Assembly: GCA_017549105.1 (NCBI GenBank)
Contig: JAFYVN010000012.1
Span: 84,089 to 148,088 of the forward strand
Source: Clostridia bacterium
Lineage (GTDB): Bacteria > Bacillota > Clostridia > Oscillospirales > Acutalibacteraceae
DNA: 64,000 nucleotides
Direction of reading: 5' to 3'
Numbering within the stretch: the stretch's first letter is position 1; every line of letters begins with the position of its first letter. The notes under the pieces were generated by a model that saw nothing but the letters and a program-made list of their open reading frames with translations, ran no database searches and was not told where the DNA came from. Position numbers and translations under genes: made by a program. Of the stretch, positions 45,697 to 53,505 are shown in pieces.

Positions 45697-47520
45697 TTGG
45701 CTTCTGAAAAGAAACAGTCAGTCTTAAACGGCGCAATGATGCTTATGTTGGCGGTTGTGCTTGTAAAGCTCATAGGCGCATTGTTCAAAATTCCGCTGAC
45801 GGATATGCTCGGTGCAACCGGCAGAGGATATTTCAGTGCGGCTTATGAAGTTTATACCCCCATTTTTGCAATTTCTATGGCGGGTTTGCCGGTTGCCGTT
45901 TCAAGAATGGTTGCGGAGAATGTTGCGCTTAATAAACACAGAGAAGCCAGAATGGTCTTCAGAGTTTCGCAGAGAATATTTACAATTGTCGGTGTTGTCG
46001 GAACTCTCGTTCTTCTTATTGCAGCTTATCCTTATACCGCTCTTGTTGCGGGCAGCAAGAGCCTTCCCGCAGTTTTGTGTGTTGCGCCGTCAATATTCTT
46101 CTGTTGCTTTATGTCGGCTTACAGAGGATATTACGAGGGTCTGCGCAATATGACCCCTACCGCAATATCGCAGGTTATTGAAGCTCTCGGCAAGCTGCTT
46201 GTCGGTCTTGCCCTTGCAAAGATTATTATTTCAATCGGTATGGGTCAGTACGAATCCGGTATGCTCGCTTCGGGCAATGTTTCTGCAGTTGTTTTCGGCA
46301 ATCCCGTTACAAGCGATACCGAAGCAAACAGTGTGATTATTCCCTGGGCAGCTGCAGGTGCAGTTATGGGTGTAACAGTCGGTTCAATTGCAAGCAATGC
46401 ATTCCTTATGATTTGCCACAAAATCAAGGGTGACGGATTTACCCGTGTTCAGCTTGTGAATTCGCCCAAGGCACGTCCTTCCGATGAAATCGCTAAGGAA
46501 ATGATAAAAATTGCAATCCCCATGGTTATCAGCTCGCTTGTTCTCAACATAACAAATCTTGTTGATACAATGACTATTCAGTCAAGACTTATTACTGCTC
46601 TTAATGCGGATTTCAATGCGGTTATGCAGATGCATTCCGAGGCATTTAATGAGGCTGTAAGGCTTTCCAGACTTAACCTTAACGATATCAAAGAAGTGAA
46701 AAGCTATCTTTGGGGTGTTTACGGTACTGCTCTCGACTTCAAGAATCTTGTGCCGACCATAACTATTCAGCTCGGTGTAAGCGCACTTCCCGCACTTGCA
46801 GCCGCCTGGGCAGTCAAGGATAAATCATCAACAAAATCAACGGTCGAAACCGTTGTAAGAATCAGTATGCTCGTTGCACTTCCTGCCGGTATCGGTATGG
46901 CTGTGCTTTCGGAACCTCTTCTTAATATTATTTATGCAAGAGGTCTCAGTTCCGATGCTATTCCGAGCGTTGTTCCCATTCTTGCCGCATACGGACTTGC
47001 AACCCCGATTATGGCTATTTCAACTCCCACGATGAATATGCTTCAGGCAATCGGCAGAACGGATATCCCTGTTAAAAGTACGGTTGCGGGTGCGATAGTC
47101 AAGATTATCTGCAACTTTGTGCTTGTAGGCAATCCAAAAATAAATGTCTACGGTGCGGTTGTCGGCACGATACTTTTCTATGTGGTTGTTGTTGCGTGTA
47201 ACCTTACATCGCTCATAAAGATTTCTCAGGTGAAGGTTAACTGGAAATCCGTTTTTGTAAAGCCTTTGATCTGCGCTGTTCTCTGCGGTGTAACCGCTTT
47301 TGCGGCAAACGGACTTCTGACTACGCTCTTCCCCTCAGTTCCGTCTGAAAGCATTCTCAATATGGGAACTGTTTCTGCGGTTATTTCAGTCGGTCTTGCG
47401 GTTGTTGTTTATGCAGTTTCTCTTCTTCTTATCAAAGGAATTGCCCGTGAAGATGTAGTTGTTTTGCCAAAAGGAGAAAAAATTGCAAAAACCCTTGAAA
47501 AATACGGACTTTTAGGTTAA
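45697..47520 (+). CDS. MATE/MurJ-superfamily flippase (SpoVB/YabM-like)
   Basis: A 607-residue polytopic membrane protein of the polysaccharide flippase superfamily with about 14 hydrophobic segments. It starts KQSVLNGAMMLMLAVVLVK, with GMAVLSEPLLNIIYARG and PTMNMLQAIGRTDIPVK later. Its place before mazG, yabO, yabP and yabQ matches yabM in Bacillus subtilis, and the SpoVB group acts in spore cortex or peptidoglycan precursor export. AAGGAG at 45681-45686 favours the TTG at 45697 (10 bp) over a GTG at 45688 that is too close. A large insertion near residues 185-215 lies between helices. Confidence 0.88.
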   Translation: MASEKKQSVLNGAMMLMLAVVLVKLIGALFKIPLTDMLGATGRGYFSAAYEVYTPIFAISMAGLPVAVSRMVAENVALNKHREARMVFRVSQRIFTIVGVVGTLVLLIAAYPYTALVAGSKSLPAVLCVAPSIFFCCFMSAYRGYYEGLRNMTPTAISQVIEALGKLLVGLALAKIIISIGMGQYESGMLASGNVSAVVFGNPVTSDTEANSVIIPWAAAGAVMGVTVGSIASNAFLMICHKIKGDGFTRVQLVNSPKARPSDEIAKEMIKIAIPMVISSLVLNITNLVDTMTIQSRLITALNADFNAVMQMHSEAFNEAVRLSRLNLNDIKEVKSYLWGVYGTALDFKNLVPTITIQLGVSALPALAAAWAVKDKSSTKSTVETVVRISMLVALPAGIGMAVLSEPLLNIIYARGLSSDAIPSVVPILAAYGLATPIMAISTPTMNMLQAIGRTDIPVKSTVAGAIVKIICNFVLVGNPKINVYGAVVGTILFYVVVVACNLTSLIKISQVKVNWKSVFVKPLICAVLCGVTAFAANGLLTTLFPSVPSESILNMGTVSAVISVGLAVVVYAVSLLLIKGIAREDVVVLPKGEKIAKTLEKYGLLG

Positions 47521-47552
47521 AATAGACTTTGCTTTCATTTGGAGAATAAAAA

Positions 47553-48353
47553 ATGGTTGACTTTAAGCAAAAAAACAGTTATGATATGTTGGATTTGATT
47601 GAAATAATGAGAATCCTCAGAGAACCCGGCGGATGTCCGTGGGATGCGGAACAGACTCACGAAAGTATAAAGAAAAACCTTATCGAAGAAACCTATGAGG
47701 TTATTGAAGCAATCAATAAAAACGATAAGGAACTTATGTGTGAAGAACTCGGCGATTTGCTTATGCAGGTTGTTTTTCATGCTCAGATGGAAAAGGAAGA
47801 AGGTTCGTTTGAGTTCAACGATATCACCGACGGTATCTGCAAAAAGCTCATCGAACGCCATCCTCACGTTTTCGGTGAGGTCAGCATTTCCGGTGTTGAC
47901 GATGTTCTGACCAATTGGGATGCCATCAAAAGAAAATCCAAGGGTCAGAAAACAACCACTCAGTCGATGAACAGCGTTCCTAGGGAGCTTCCGGCACTTA
48001 TGAGAGCAACCAAGCTTCAGAAAAAGGCAGCGGATGTCGGCTTTGATTGGAGCGATGTTTCGGGTGCACTTGATAAGCTTGAAGAAGAGATTGCAGAGCT
48101 CAGGCAGGCAATCGGCAACAATGATTGTGAGAATATGACAGAAGAACTCGGCGATGTGCTTTTCTCGGCAGTCAATGTTTCAAGATTCATAAAGACTGAT
48201 GCCGAAGAGGCGCTTACAGCGGCAAGCGATAAATTTCTTGCGAGATTTACAAAGGTTGAATCTCTTGCACAGGAAAGAAATATCGATATGAAATCTTCAT
48301 CTCTTGAAGAACTCGACAAGCTCTGGGATGAAGCGAAGGCTTCAGAAAATTAA
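47553..48353 (+). CDS. mazG: Nucleoside triphosphate pyrophosphohydrolase MazG
   Basis: Hydrolyses (d)NTPs to monophosphates and PPi. The 266-residue protein has two MazG domains: LREPGGCPWDAEQTHESIKK with EETYEVIEAI and EELGDLLMQVVFHA, then a second with FDWSDVSGALDKLEEEIAEL and EELGDVLFSAVNVSRF. The EExxE and ExxD metal residues are intact in both. GGAGA precedes the ATG. In B. subtilis the equivalent YabN carries an extra methyltransferase domain, absent here. It is followed by an HU gene. Confidence 0.94.
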   Translation: MVDFKQKNSYDMLDLIEIMRILREPGGCPWDAEQTHESIKKNLIEETYEVIEAINKNDKELMCEELGDLLMQVVFHAQMEKEEGSFEFNDITDGICKKLIERHPHVFGEVSISGVDDVLTNWDAIKRKSKGQKTTTQSMNSVPRELPALMRATKLQKKAADVGFDWSDVSGALDKLEEEIAELRQAIGNNDCENMTEELGDVLFSAVNVSRFIKTDAEEALTAASDKFLARFTKVESLAQERNIDMKSSSLEELDKLWDEAKASEN

Positions 48354-48420
48354 TTTGAATATGAACGCTTAAGAGGTGTTTCATAAAATAGAAAAAGAAA
48401 AAAAGATTGGAGTAAGAAAA

Positions 48421-48696
48421 ATGAATAAGACAGAACTCGTAAATGCTATTGCTAAGAATGAAGGAATCGAAAAGAAGTGTGCTGAAAAGGCACTCAACGC
48501 AGTTGTAGCAGCTATCTCAGACGCTCTTGCAGCAGGCGAGAAGGTTCAGCTTATCGGTTTCGGTACATTTGAGGTTCGTGAGCGCGCAGAAAAGGAAGCT
48601 CGTAACCCCAGAACAGGCGAAACAATCAAGGTTGCAGCAACAAAGGTTCCCGCTTTCAAGGCTGGTGCAGCTCTCAAGGCTAAGGTTGCTGAATAA
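48421..48696 (+). CDS. HU-family DNA-binding protein
   Basis: A 91-residue histone-like protein with the full HU signature: MNKTELVNAIAK, the helix ALNAVVAAISDALAAGEKVQ, GFGTFEVRERA and the DNA-binding arm RNPRTGETIKVAATKVPAFK. GGAG lies upstream of the ATG at 48421; an in-frame codon at 48376 has no ribosome site. It bends and compacts DNA. Its place between mazG and rqcP is not the B. subtilis arrangement. A strong terminator follows, so it probably has its own abundant transcript. Confidence 0.95.
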   Translation: MNKTELVNAIAKNEGIEKKCAEKALNAVVAAISDALAAGEKVQLIGFGTFEVRERAEKEARNPRTGETIKVAATKVPAFKAGAALKAKVAE

Positions 48697-48710
48697 TTCA
48701 GGTTACAATA

Positions 48711-48738
48711 AAAGGGCTGCCTATCGGCAGCCTTTTTT
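48711..48738 (+). terminator. Terminator after the HU gene
   Basis: GGCTGCC pairs with GGCAGCC over TATC, preceded by AAAA and followed by TTTTTT. Confidence 0.9.
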
Positions 48739-48779
48739 ACTGCACGCTTATCCATTTTTGTTAAAAGGAGGGAAATTGA

Positions 48780-49019
48780 ATGAGACTCGATAAATATTTG
48801 AAGGTTTCCCGCATTATCAAAAGAAGAACTGTTGCAAACGATGCATGCGACGCAAAGCACGTAACCGTCAACGGTAAGGTTGCAAGAGCATCATATGATG
48901 TCAAGGTCGGAGATATAATTGAAATTACTTTCGGTTCAAATACAAGCCGTTTTGAGGTGCTTAATGTATCCGAACACGCAACCAAAGAAAGTGCTGCGCT
49001 GATGTTCAGGCAGCTATAA
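48780..49019 (+). CDS. rqcP: S4-domain protein RqcP (YabO)
   Basis: A 79-residue S4 RNA-binding protein (MRLDKYLKVSRIIKRRTVAN, then VTVNGKVARASYDVKVGD). RqcP/YabO works with RqcH in ribosome quality control, helping to add alanine tails to stalled nascent chains on the 50S subunit. AAAGGAGGG lies just before the ATG. The stop overlaps a downstream ATG by one base, but the real yabP start is further on. Confidence 0.93.
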   Translation: MRLDKYLKVSRIIKRRTVANDACDAKHVTVNGKVARASYDVKVGDIIEITFGSNTSRFEVLNVSEHATKESAALMFRQL

Positions 49020-49031
49020 TGAGTAATAAAC

Positions 49032-49082
49032 AAACCTCCCGAAGCATATCATTGAATGAAATGCAGAAAGGGAGGTTTTTTT
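49032..49082 (+). promoter_or_regulatory. Hairpin between rqcP and yabP that covers the yabP ribosome site
   Basis: AAACCTCCC (49032-49040) pairs perfectly with GGGAGGTTT (49070-49078), and a T7 run (49076-49082) follows, the form of an intrinsic terminator. The right arm contains the GGGAGG ribosome site used for yabP at 49085. The element could terminate rqcP transcripts or shut yabP translation. Confidence 0.75.
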
Positions 49083-49084
49083 GT

Positions 49085-49366
49085 ATGCAGGATGAGAAAA
49101 AAATGAACTCTGTGCCTCATAATCTCGTGCTTGAGGACAGGCGGATGCTGACAGTGTCGGGTGTTTCCGATGTTGACAGTTTTGACGAAGAAACGGTTGT
49201 TGTATTTACCGATTTGGGCGAGCTTACCGTAAGAGGGACAAATCTTCATATCAACCGTCTGAGTGTTGAAGTAGGGGAGTTAACAGTAGAAGGGAATATT
49301 TCAGCGCTTATTTATTCCGATGAAACGCCGAAAAACGGCGGATTTTTCAGCAAGGTGTTCCGATAA
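49085..49366 (+). CDS. yabP: Spore protein YabP
   Basis: A 93-residue protein aligned over its whole length with YabP: NLVLEDRRMLTVSGVSDVDSFD, a beta-rich middle (GELTVRGTNLHINRL) and the end FFSKVFR. YabP localises to the forespore or mother-cell surface in Bacillus and is made under SigE; its function is not settled. The open frame begins at 49019, but the first 22 codons cover a hairpin; GGGAGG 9 bp upstream of the ATG at 49085 marks the start. The stop is immediately followed by the yabQ ATG. Confidence 0.9.
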   Translation: MQDEKKMNSVPHNLVLEDRRMLTVSGVSDVDSFDEETVVVFTDLGELTVRGTNLHINRLSVEVGELTVEGNISALIYSDETPKNGGFFSKVFR

Positions 49367-49894
49367 ATGGAATATATTCAAGGTCTTGCTGATCAGACAG
49401 AAATATTTCTTTATGCGCTTGGATTCGGATTTCTGCTCGGAATCATTTACGGTGTTTTCAGAGCACTTCGCTTGATAATTTCAAACTCGGGCGGCTTTGT
49501 GTTTTTTATGGATTTTCTGTATTTTGCTGTCTGTACATTCCTGATATTTTGTTTTATTATGGTGACGGATAACGGCAGGATACGTCTTTATGTTGCGTTC
49601 GGAATAATTCTCGGCTGGACAGTTTGCTATTTTTCTTTCGGGGCGATTACAGTTCGGGTTTTCAATGCAATAATCAAAGGGTTGAAACGTGTGTTTTGTT
49701 TCTTGTTCAAACCTTTCAGACGCTTCGGCAAAGAAATTTACGGAAAAATGAGAAAAAATGCAGTTTTTCGCAAAAAAAATATAAGAAATTCCGATAAAAA
49801 AGTAAAATTTAACTTGCAAAAGTATAAAGGTATGGTGTATAATCTAATAGGTTGTACCGAAAAAAGAAATATTTCAAAGAAGGAAAATGACTGA
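49367..49894 (+). CDS. yabQ: Spore cortex protein YabQ
   Basis: A 175-residue membrane protein with four hydrophobic segments in its first 115 residues (FLYALGFGFLLGIIYGVFRA, FVFFMDFLYFAVCTFLIFCF, and two more) and a basic tail. It matches YabQ, needed for spore cortex formation in Bacillus. The ATG follows the yabP stop directly, and the stop overlaps the divIC start (TGATG), so the three genes are translationally coupled. The Lys-rich C-terminal 60 residues are longer than I recall for some relatives. Confidence 0.88.
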   Translation: MEYIQGLADQTEIFLYALGFGFLLGIIYGVFRALRLIISNSGGFVFFMDFLYFAVCTFLIFCFIMVTDNGRIRLYVAFGIILGWTVCYFSFGAITVRVFNAIIKGLKRVFCFLFKPFRRFGKEIYGKMRKNAVFRKKNIRNSDKKVKFNLQKYKGMVYNLIGCTEKRNISKKEND

Positions 49895-50190
49895 TGGCTG
49901 CAATAAAAATCAAAAACAGAAAACACAGTATCATACTCGGTGTGCTTTTTTGCGCTCTCGTATGTTATTTTGTTGCAACTTTAATCAGCCTTCAGACCAA
50001 GGTCAACGCAGAAGAAAGTGCGCTTGACAATTTAAAGGCATCTTATCAGCAGCAGCTTGACGAAAATGCCGAACTTGAAATGATAATCGAAAACGGCAAC
50101 GAATCCGATTATATCGAAAAAGTTGCCCGAGAGCAGTACGGTTACGCCAAACCCGATGAAAGAGTTTATTACGATTCCTCTGCATCATAA
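49894..50190 (+). CDS. divIC: Septum formation initiator DivIC/FtsB-family protein
   Basis: A 98-residue single-pass protein: a basic start, one membrane helix (about residues 11-30), then a coiled coil (LDNLKASYQQQLDENAELEM) and the conserved C-terminal YIEKVAREQYGYAKPDERVYY. DivIC joins FtsL and DivIB in the division complex. The start overlaps the yabQ stop. The location matches divIC in the B. subtilis yab cluster. Confidence 0.92.
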   Translation: MAAIKIKNRKHSIILGVLFCALVCYFVATLISLQTKVNAEESALDNLKASYQQQLDENAELEMIIENGNESDYIEKVAREQYGYAKPDERVYYDSSAS

Positions 50191-50251
50191 GCTGATTAGC
50201 TCAGTTTAATTTTATAGATTATTTTAAATAACGGAAGGATCATTTTGTTTT

Positions 50252-50716
50252 ATGCAGATTGAAGAAGGAACAATACTCAGCGGCAAAGTAACCGGTTTAA
50301 CCGATTTTGGTGCTTTTGTGGAGCTTGAAGGCGGAAAGACCGGAATGGTACATATTTCTGAAGTAGCATCAAACTATGTTAAGGACATCAAAGAGCATCT
50401 TACCGTCGGTCAGGAAGTAAAAACAAAGGTTATCTCGGTATCTCCCGAAGGTAAAATCAGCCTTTCAATCAAAAGGCTTGAGGAACAGCCCAAAGAACAG
50501 CAGCGCCCTCAGCGTCCCCAGAAGCCCAGAGGCGAAAGACGACCCAATGTTTGGAATGGTCAGAAAAGCAGCGCTCCCGCCGAAGGTGAGAAGCAATCTT
50601 TTGAAGATATGATGGCAAGATTCAAGCAGGTCAGCGACGAAAAGATGACCGACCTCAAAAGAGCCAGCGATTCAAAAAGAGGCAGTGGCGGTTATTCCCG
50701 CAGAGGTGCAAAATAA
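50252..50716 (+). CDS. yabR: S1-domain RNA-binding protein (YabR-like)
   Basis: A 154-residue protein with one S1 RNA-binding domain in its first 75 residues (EEGTILSGKVTGLTDFGAFV, MVHISEVASNYVKDI, GKISLSIK) and a disordered tail rich in Gln, Pro, Arg and Lys. It corresponds to YabR, a general-stress-like S1 protein next to divIC in Bacillus. AAGGA lies about 12 bp before the ATG, a little far. In B. subtilis spoIIE follows; here the cluster ends in a terminator. Confidence 0.9.
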   Translation: MQIEEGTILSGKVTGLTDFGAFVELEGGKTGMVHISEVASNYVKDIKEHLTVGQEVKTKVISVSPEGKISLSIKRLEEQPKEQQRPQRPQKPRGERRPNVWNGQKSSAPAEGEKQSFEDMMARFKQVSDEKMTDLKRASDSKRGSGGYSRRGAK

Positions 50717-50724
50717 TTTGACTC

Positions 50725-50751
50725 AAACGGGGGCAGTGCCTCCGTTTTTTC
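50725..50751 (+). terminator. Terminator of the yab cluster
   Basis: AACGGGGGC pairs with GCCTCCGTT over AGT, followed by TTTT. Confidence 0.85.
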
Positions 50752-50767
50752 TTAATGGAGAAGTCTT

Positions 50768-51610
50768 ATGCGAGAGATAGATGTAAGCATTATTGAGCAG
50801 GCGGTTCGTGACCTTTGCATAGATGCAAACAAGCATTTGCCGAAGGATCTTGAAGAAAGACTCGGCTGCTGTGCAGAATGTGAGTGCGGAGAATTGCCCA
50901 AAAGCATAATGAAATCCTTGCAGGATAATATAGAAGCTGCAAGGGAACTTGATATTCCTGTTTGCCAGGATACCGGTATGGCTGTTGTTTTTGCAGAAAT
51001 AGGTCAGGATGTTCACCTGACGGGCGGCAGTTTTGAGCAGGCAGTCAACAAAGGCGTTTCAAGAGGATATACAGAAGGCTATCTCAGATGCTCGGTTGTT
51101 GAAGATCCTCTCAGACGTGTCAATACCGGTGACAATACTCCCGCTGTTATTCATACGAGGATAGTTGACGGTGATAAGGTGAAGATAACTGTTGCTCCCA
51201 AAGGCTTCGGCAGCGAAAATATGAGTACGCTCAGAATGTTTACACCGTCTGCAACGAGAGAAGACATTATAAACTATGTTGTTGATTCTGTCAGAAAAGC
51301 CGGCAGTAATCCTTGTCCGCCTATGGTGCTCGGTGTTGGTATCGGCGGTACTTTTGAGCAGTGCGCCTTGCTTGCAAAAACAGCACTTTGCAGAAGCGTA
51401 AACCAAAAGAATCCCGATGAATATTATTCTTCAATGGAAGCGGAAATTCTTGAAAAAGTGAATTTGCTCGACATCGGTCCGCAGGGCTTTGGCGGTAAAA
51501 CAACTGCGCTTAATGTTGCAATTGAAGCAAGACCCACCCATATTGCAGGTCTGCCGGTTGCGGTTAATGTAGGCTGTCATGTGACCCGTCATGCGGAAAT
51601 AATTATATAA
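50768..51610 (+). CDS. Fumarate hydratase class I, alpha subunit (no adjacent beta)
   Basis: The iron-sulfur, substrate-binding subunit of two-subunit class I fumarase (or tartrate dehydratase). The 280-residue protein has IPVCQDTGMAVVF, DPLRRVNTGDNTP, KGFGSENMS and GIGGTFEQCALLAK, with cysteines placed for the 4Fe-4S cluster. GGAGA precedes the ATG. The beta subunit normally lies immediately downstream, yet the next gene is hpf after a promoter region, so the partner must be elsewhere or lost. It would interconvert fumarate and malate. Confidence 0.9.
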   Translation: MREIDVSIIEQAVRDLCIDANKHLPKDLEERLGCCAECECGELPKSIMKSLQDNIEAARELDIPVCQDTGMAVVFAEIGQDVHLTGGSFEQAVNKGVSRGYTEGYLRCSVVEDPLRRVNTGDNTPAVIHTRIVDGDKVKITVAPKGFGSENMSTLRMFTPSATREDIINYVVDSVRKAGSNPCPPMVLGVGIGGTFEQCALLAKTALCRSVNQKNPDEYYSSMEAEILEKVNLLDIGPQGFGGKTTALNVAIEARPTHIAGLPVAVNVGCHVTRHAEIII

Positions 51611-51675
51611 TTTGTTAATCTTTATGTAATTTTTTATAAAAAATTCAAAAAACCCTTTATTTTTTTGTTTATATA

Positions 51676-51684
51676 TGCTATACT
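51676..51684 (+). promoter_or_regulatory. Extended -10 promoter of hpf
   Basis: TGCTATACT is an extended -10 element with a weak -35 region, about 50 bp before the hpf start. The 120-bp gap is otherwise AT-rich. Confidence 0.55.
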
Positions 51685-51733
51685 TAAGACGAAGTAAAGA
51701 ATACTTCAATAGCTAAATAAAGGGGATGACTGT

Positions 51734-52264
51734 ATGAAAATCACAATCACAGGACGTAAGTGCTCACCCAGAGAATCCTTCAGGGAACACGCAGAAAAGA
51801 AGCTCGCCAAAATTGAGCGCTTTTTCGGCTCCGAGGTGGAGGCGAAAATTACGGTAACTGTTGAAAAGTCATCACAATCGGTTGAAATCACCGTAAATAA
51901 TAACGGAATGATTTTCAGAGCTCAGGAGAGAGCAGAGAATATGAATGAAGCTCTCGACAAGTGTGTTGACACCCTTATCAGACAGATAAGAAAAAACAAG
52001 ACCCGTATTGAAAAGAAAATGCGTGCGGGAAGCTTTGATGTTTTTGAGGACGAATCAGATGCCGTAATCGAAGAGGTTGAATATGACCTTGTGAGAAGAA
52101 AGTCGGTTAATCTTAAACCCCAGAGCGTTGAAGAAGCGATTCTCCAGATGAATCTTGTTGACCACAACTTCTATGTTTTTATTGAAGAAAGCATTGGTGA
52201 AGTTTGCGTTGTATACAAGAGAAATGACGGAGGCTACGGTCTCATCACACCTGAGATTGAATAA
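51734..52264 (+). CDS. hpf: Ribosome hibernation promoting factor, long form
   Basis: A 176-residue protein that pairs ribosomes into inactive 100S dimers. The N-terminal RaiA-type domain (about 1-100) starts MKITITGRKCSPRESFREHA, and the C-terminal dimerisation domain (about 118-176) shows KSVNLKPQSVEEAILQMNLVDHNFYVF and YKRNDGGYGLI. It is the long form usual in Firmicutes. AAAGGGGA precedes the ATG. It is followed by a terminator. Confidence 0.95.
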   Translation: MKITITGRKCSPRESFREHAEKKLAKIERFFGSEVEAKITVTVEKSSQSVEITVNNNGMIFRAQERAENMNEALDKCVDTLIRQIRKNKTRIEKKMRAGSFDVFEDESDAVIEEVEYDLVRRKSVNLKPQSVEEAILQMNLVDHNFYVFIEESIGEVCVVYKRNDGGYGLITPEIE

Positions 52265-52303
52265 TAATTTATTTGTCCGAATTTAGCAGCACTCTGAATA
52301 TCG

Positions 52304-52336
52304 GCGGGAATCGAGCTACGGTTCCCGCTTGTTTTA
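52304..52336 (+). terminator. Terminator after hpf
   Basis: GCGGGAA pairs with TTCCCGC over an 11-base loop and TTGTTTTA follows. Confidence 0.7.
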
Positions 52337-52366
52337 TAATAATAAATATTAAACGGGAGAAATTCA

Positions 52367-53482
52367 ATGAACATTAATTTTGTGATACCCTGCCTGCTTG
52401 GTATGGAGTCTTTGATTGCAGGTGAATTAAAGGATATGGGCGCACGGGATGTTGTTGCCGAAAACGGAAGAGTTCTTTTCAGCGGTGACGAAAATATTCT
52501 TGCAAGAGTCAATATCTGCTCCCGTTTTTCAGAGAGAGTTCAGATTCTTGTAGGTTCGTTTGAAGCAAGAAGCTTTGAAGAACTTTTTCAGGGAACAAAA
52601 TCACTTGAATGGGAAAAGTGGATAGGTTCGCTCGATGCGTTTCCCGTTAAAGGCTATTCCATAAATTCAGACCTTTTCAGCACCCGTGACTGTCAGGCAA
52701 TTATAAAAAAGGCGGTTGTTGAAAGACTGAAGGCAAAATATAAAATCGAATGGTTTGAAGAAACCGGTCCGATTCATCAGATTCAGTTTTCGATTATGAA
52801 AAACAAGGTTTCGCTTCTTATTGATACATCGGGTTACGGACTTCACAAAAGAGGCTACAGACTCGATGCGAATGATGCACCGATTAAAGAAACTCTTGCA
52901 GCTGCGCTCTGCAGTCTGTCACACCTCAGACCTTACCATAAATTCTATGACCCGATGTGCGGTTCGGGAACAATTCTTATTGAAGGTGCAATGATGGCGG
53001 CGAATATCGCACCGGGCATAAACCGCAGATTTTCGGCCGAGAGATTCGGTTTCATTGACCGAAAAATCTGGGAAGAAGAAAGAGAAAGAGCGAGAAGCCT
53101 CGAGAGAGAACCCAATGATTTTGAAGCGTTTGGTTCGGATATAGATGCGAAGGCTATCGAAATTGCAAAGGTCAATGCACAGAGAGCCGGAGTGTACTCA
53201 AGAATCAGCTTCAAAGTCGGAGACGTTGCGTCTTTTGTGCCTGCAACCGATAGGGGAACGCTTATTTGTAATCCGCCTTACGGAGAAAGATTACTTGATA
53301 TTTCCGAATGCGAAAAAATTTACAAAACGCTCGGCAATGTTTTTGTTCAGAAAAAAGGCTGGTCATACAGTATTATCAGCCCCGATGAGGAGTTTGAAAA
53401 GGCTTTCGGAAGAAAAGCCGATAAGAGAAGAAAGCTTTACAACGGTATGATTAAATGTCAGTTGTTTATGTATTTTAAATAA
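52367..53482 (+). CDS. THUMP-domain rRNA guanine-N2 methyltransferase (RlmL/RlmK-like)
   Basis: A 371-residue SAM-dependent RNA methyltransferase. The N-terminal ferredoxin-like and THUMP region (about 1-160) is followed by the Rossmann domain with DPMCGSGTILIEGAMMAANIAPG and the catalytic NPPYGERL at residue 302. It resembles the RlmL N-terminal half that modifies 23S rRNA G2445. GGGAGA lies before the ATG. It leads a set with the lipid kinase and phosphoesterase (gaps of about 20 bp). Confidence 0.9.
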   Translation: MNINFVIPCLLGMESLIAGELKDMGARDVVAENGRVLFSGDENILARVNICSRFSERVQILVGSFEARSFEELFQGTKSLEWEKWIGSLDAFPVKGYSINSDLFSTRDCQAIIKKAVVERLKAKYKIEWFEETGPIHQIQFSIMKNKVSLLIDTSGYGLHKRGYRLDANDAPIKETLAAALCSLSHLRPYHKFYDPMCGSGTILIEGAMMAANIAPGINRRFSAERFGFIDRKIWEEERERARSLEREPNDFEAFGSDIDAKAIEIAKVNAQRAGVYSRISFKVGDVASFVPATDRGTLICNPPYGERLLDISECEKIYKTLGNVFVQKKGWSYSIISPDEEFEKAFGRKADKRRKLYNGMIKCQLFMYFK

Positions 53483-53505
53483 TAAGGCAGAGAGGAAAAA
53501 ATAAA

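Noticed and set aside
49019-49084. N-terminal extension of YabP starting at the rqcP stop
   Set aside because: These codons cover a perfect terminator-like hairpin, and YabP homologues align from 49085, which has a GGGAGG site.
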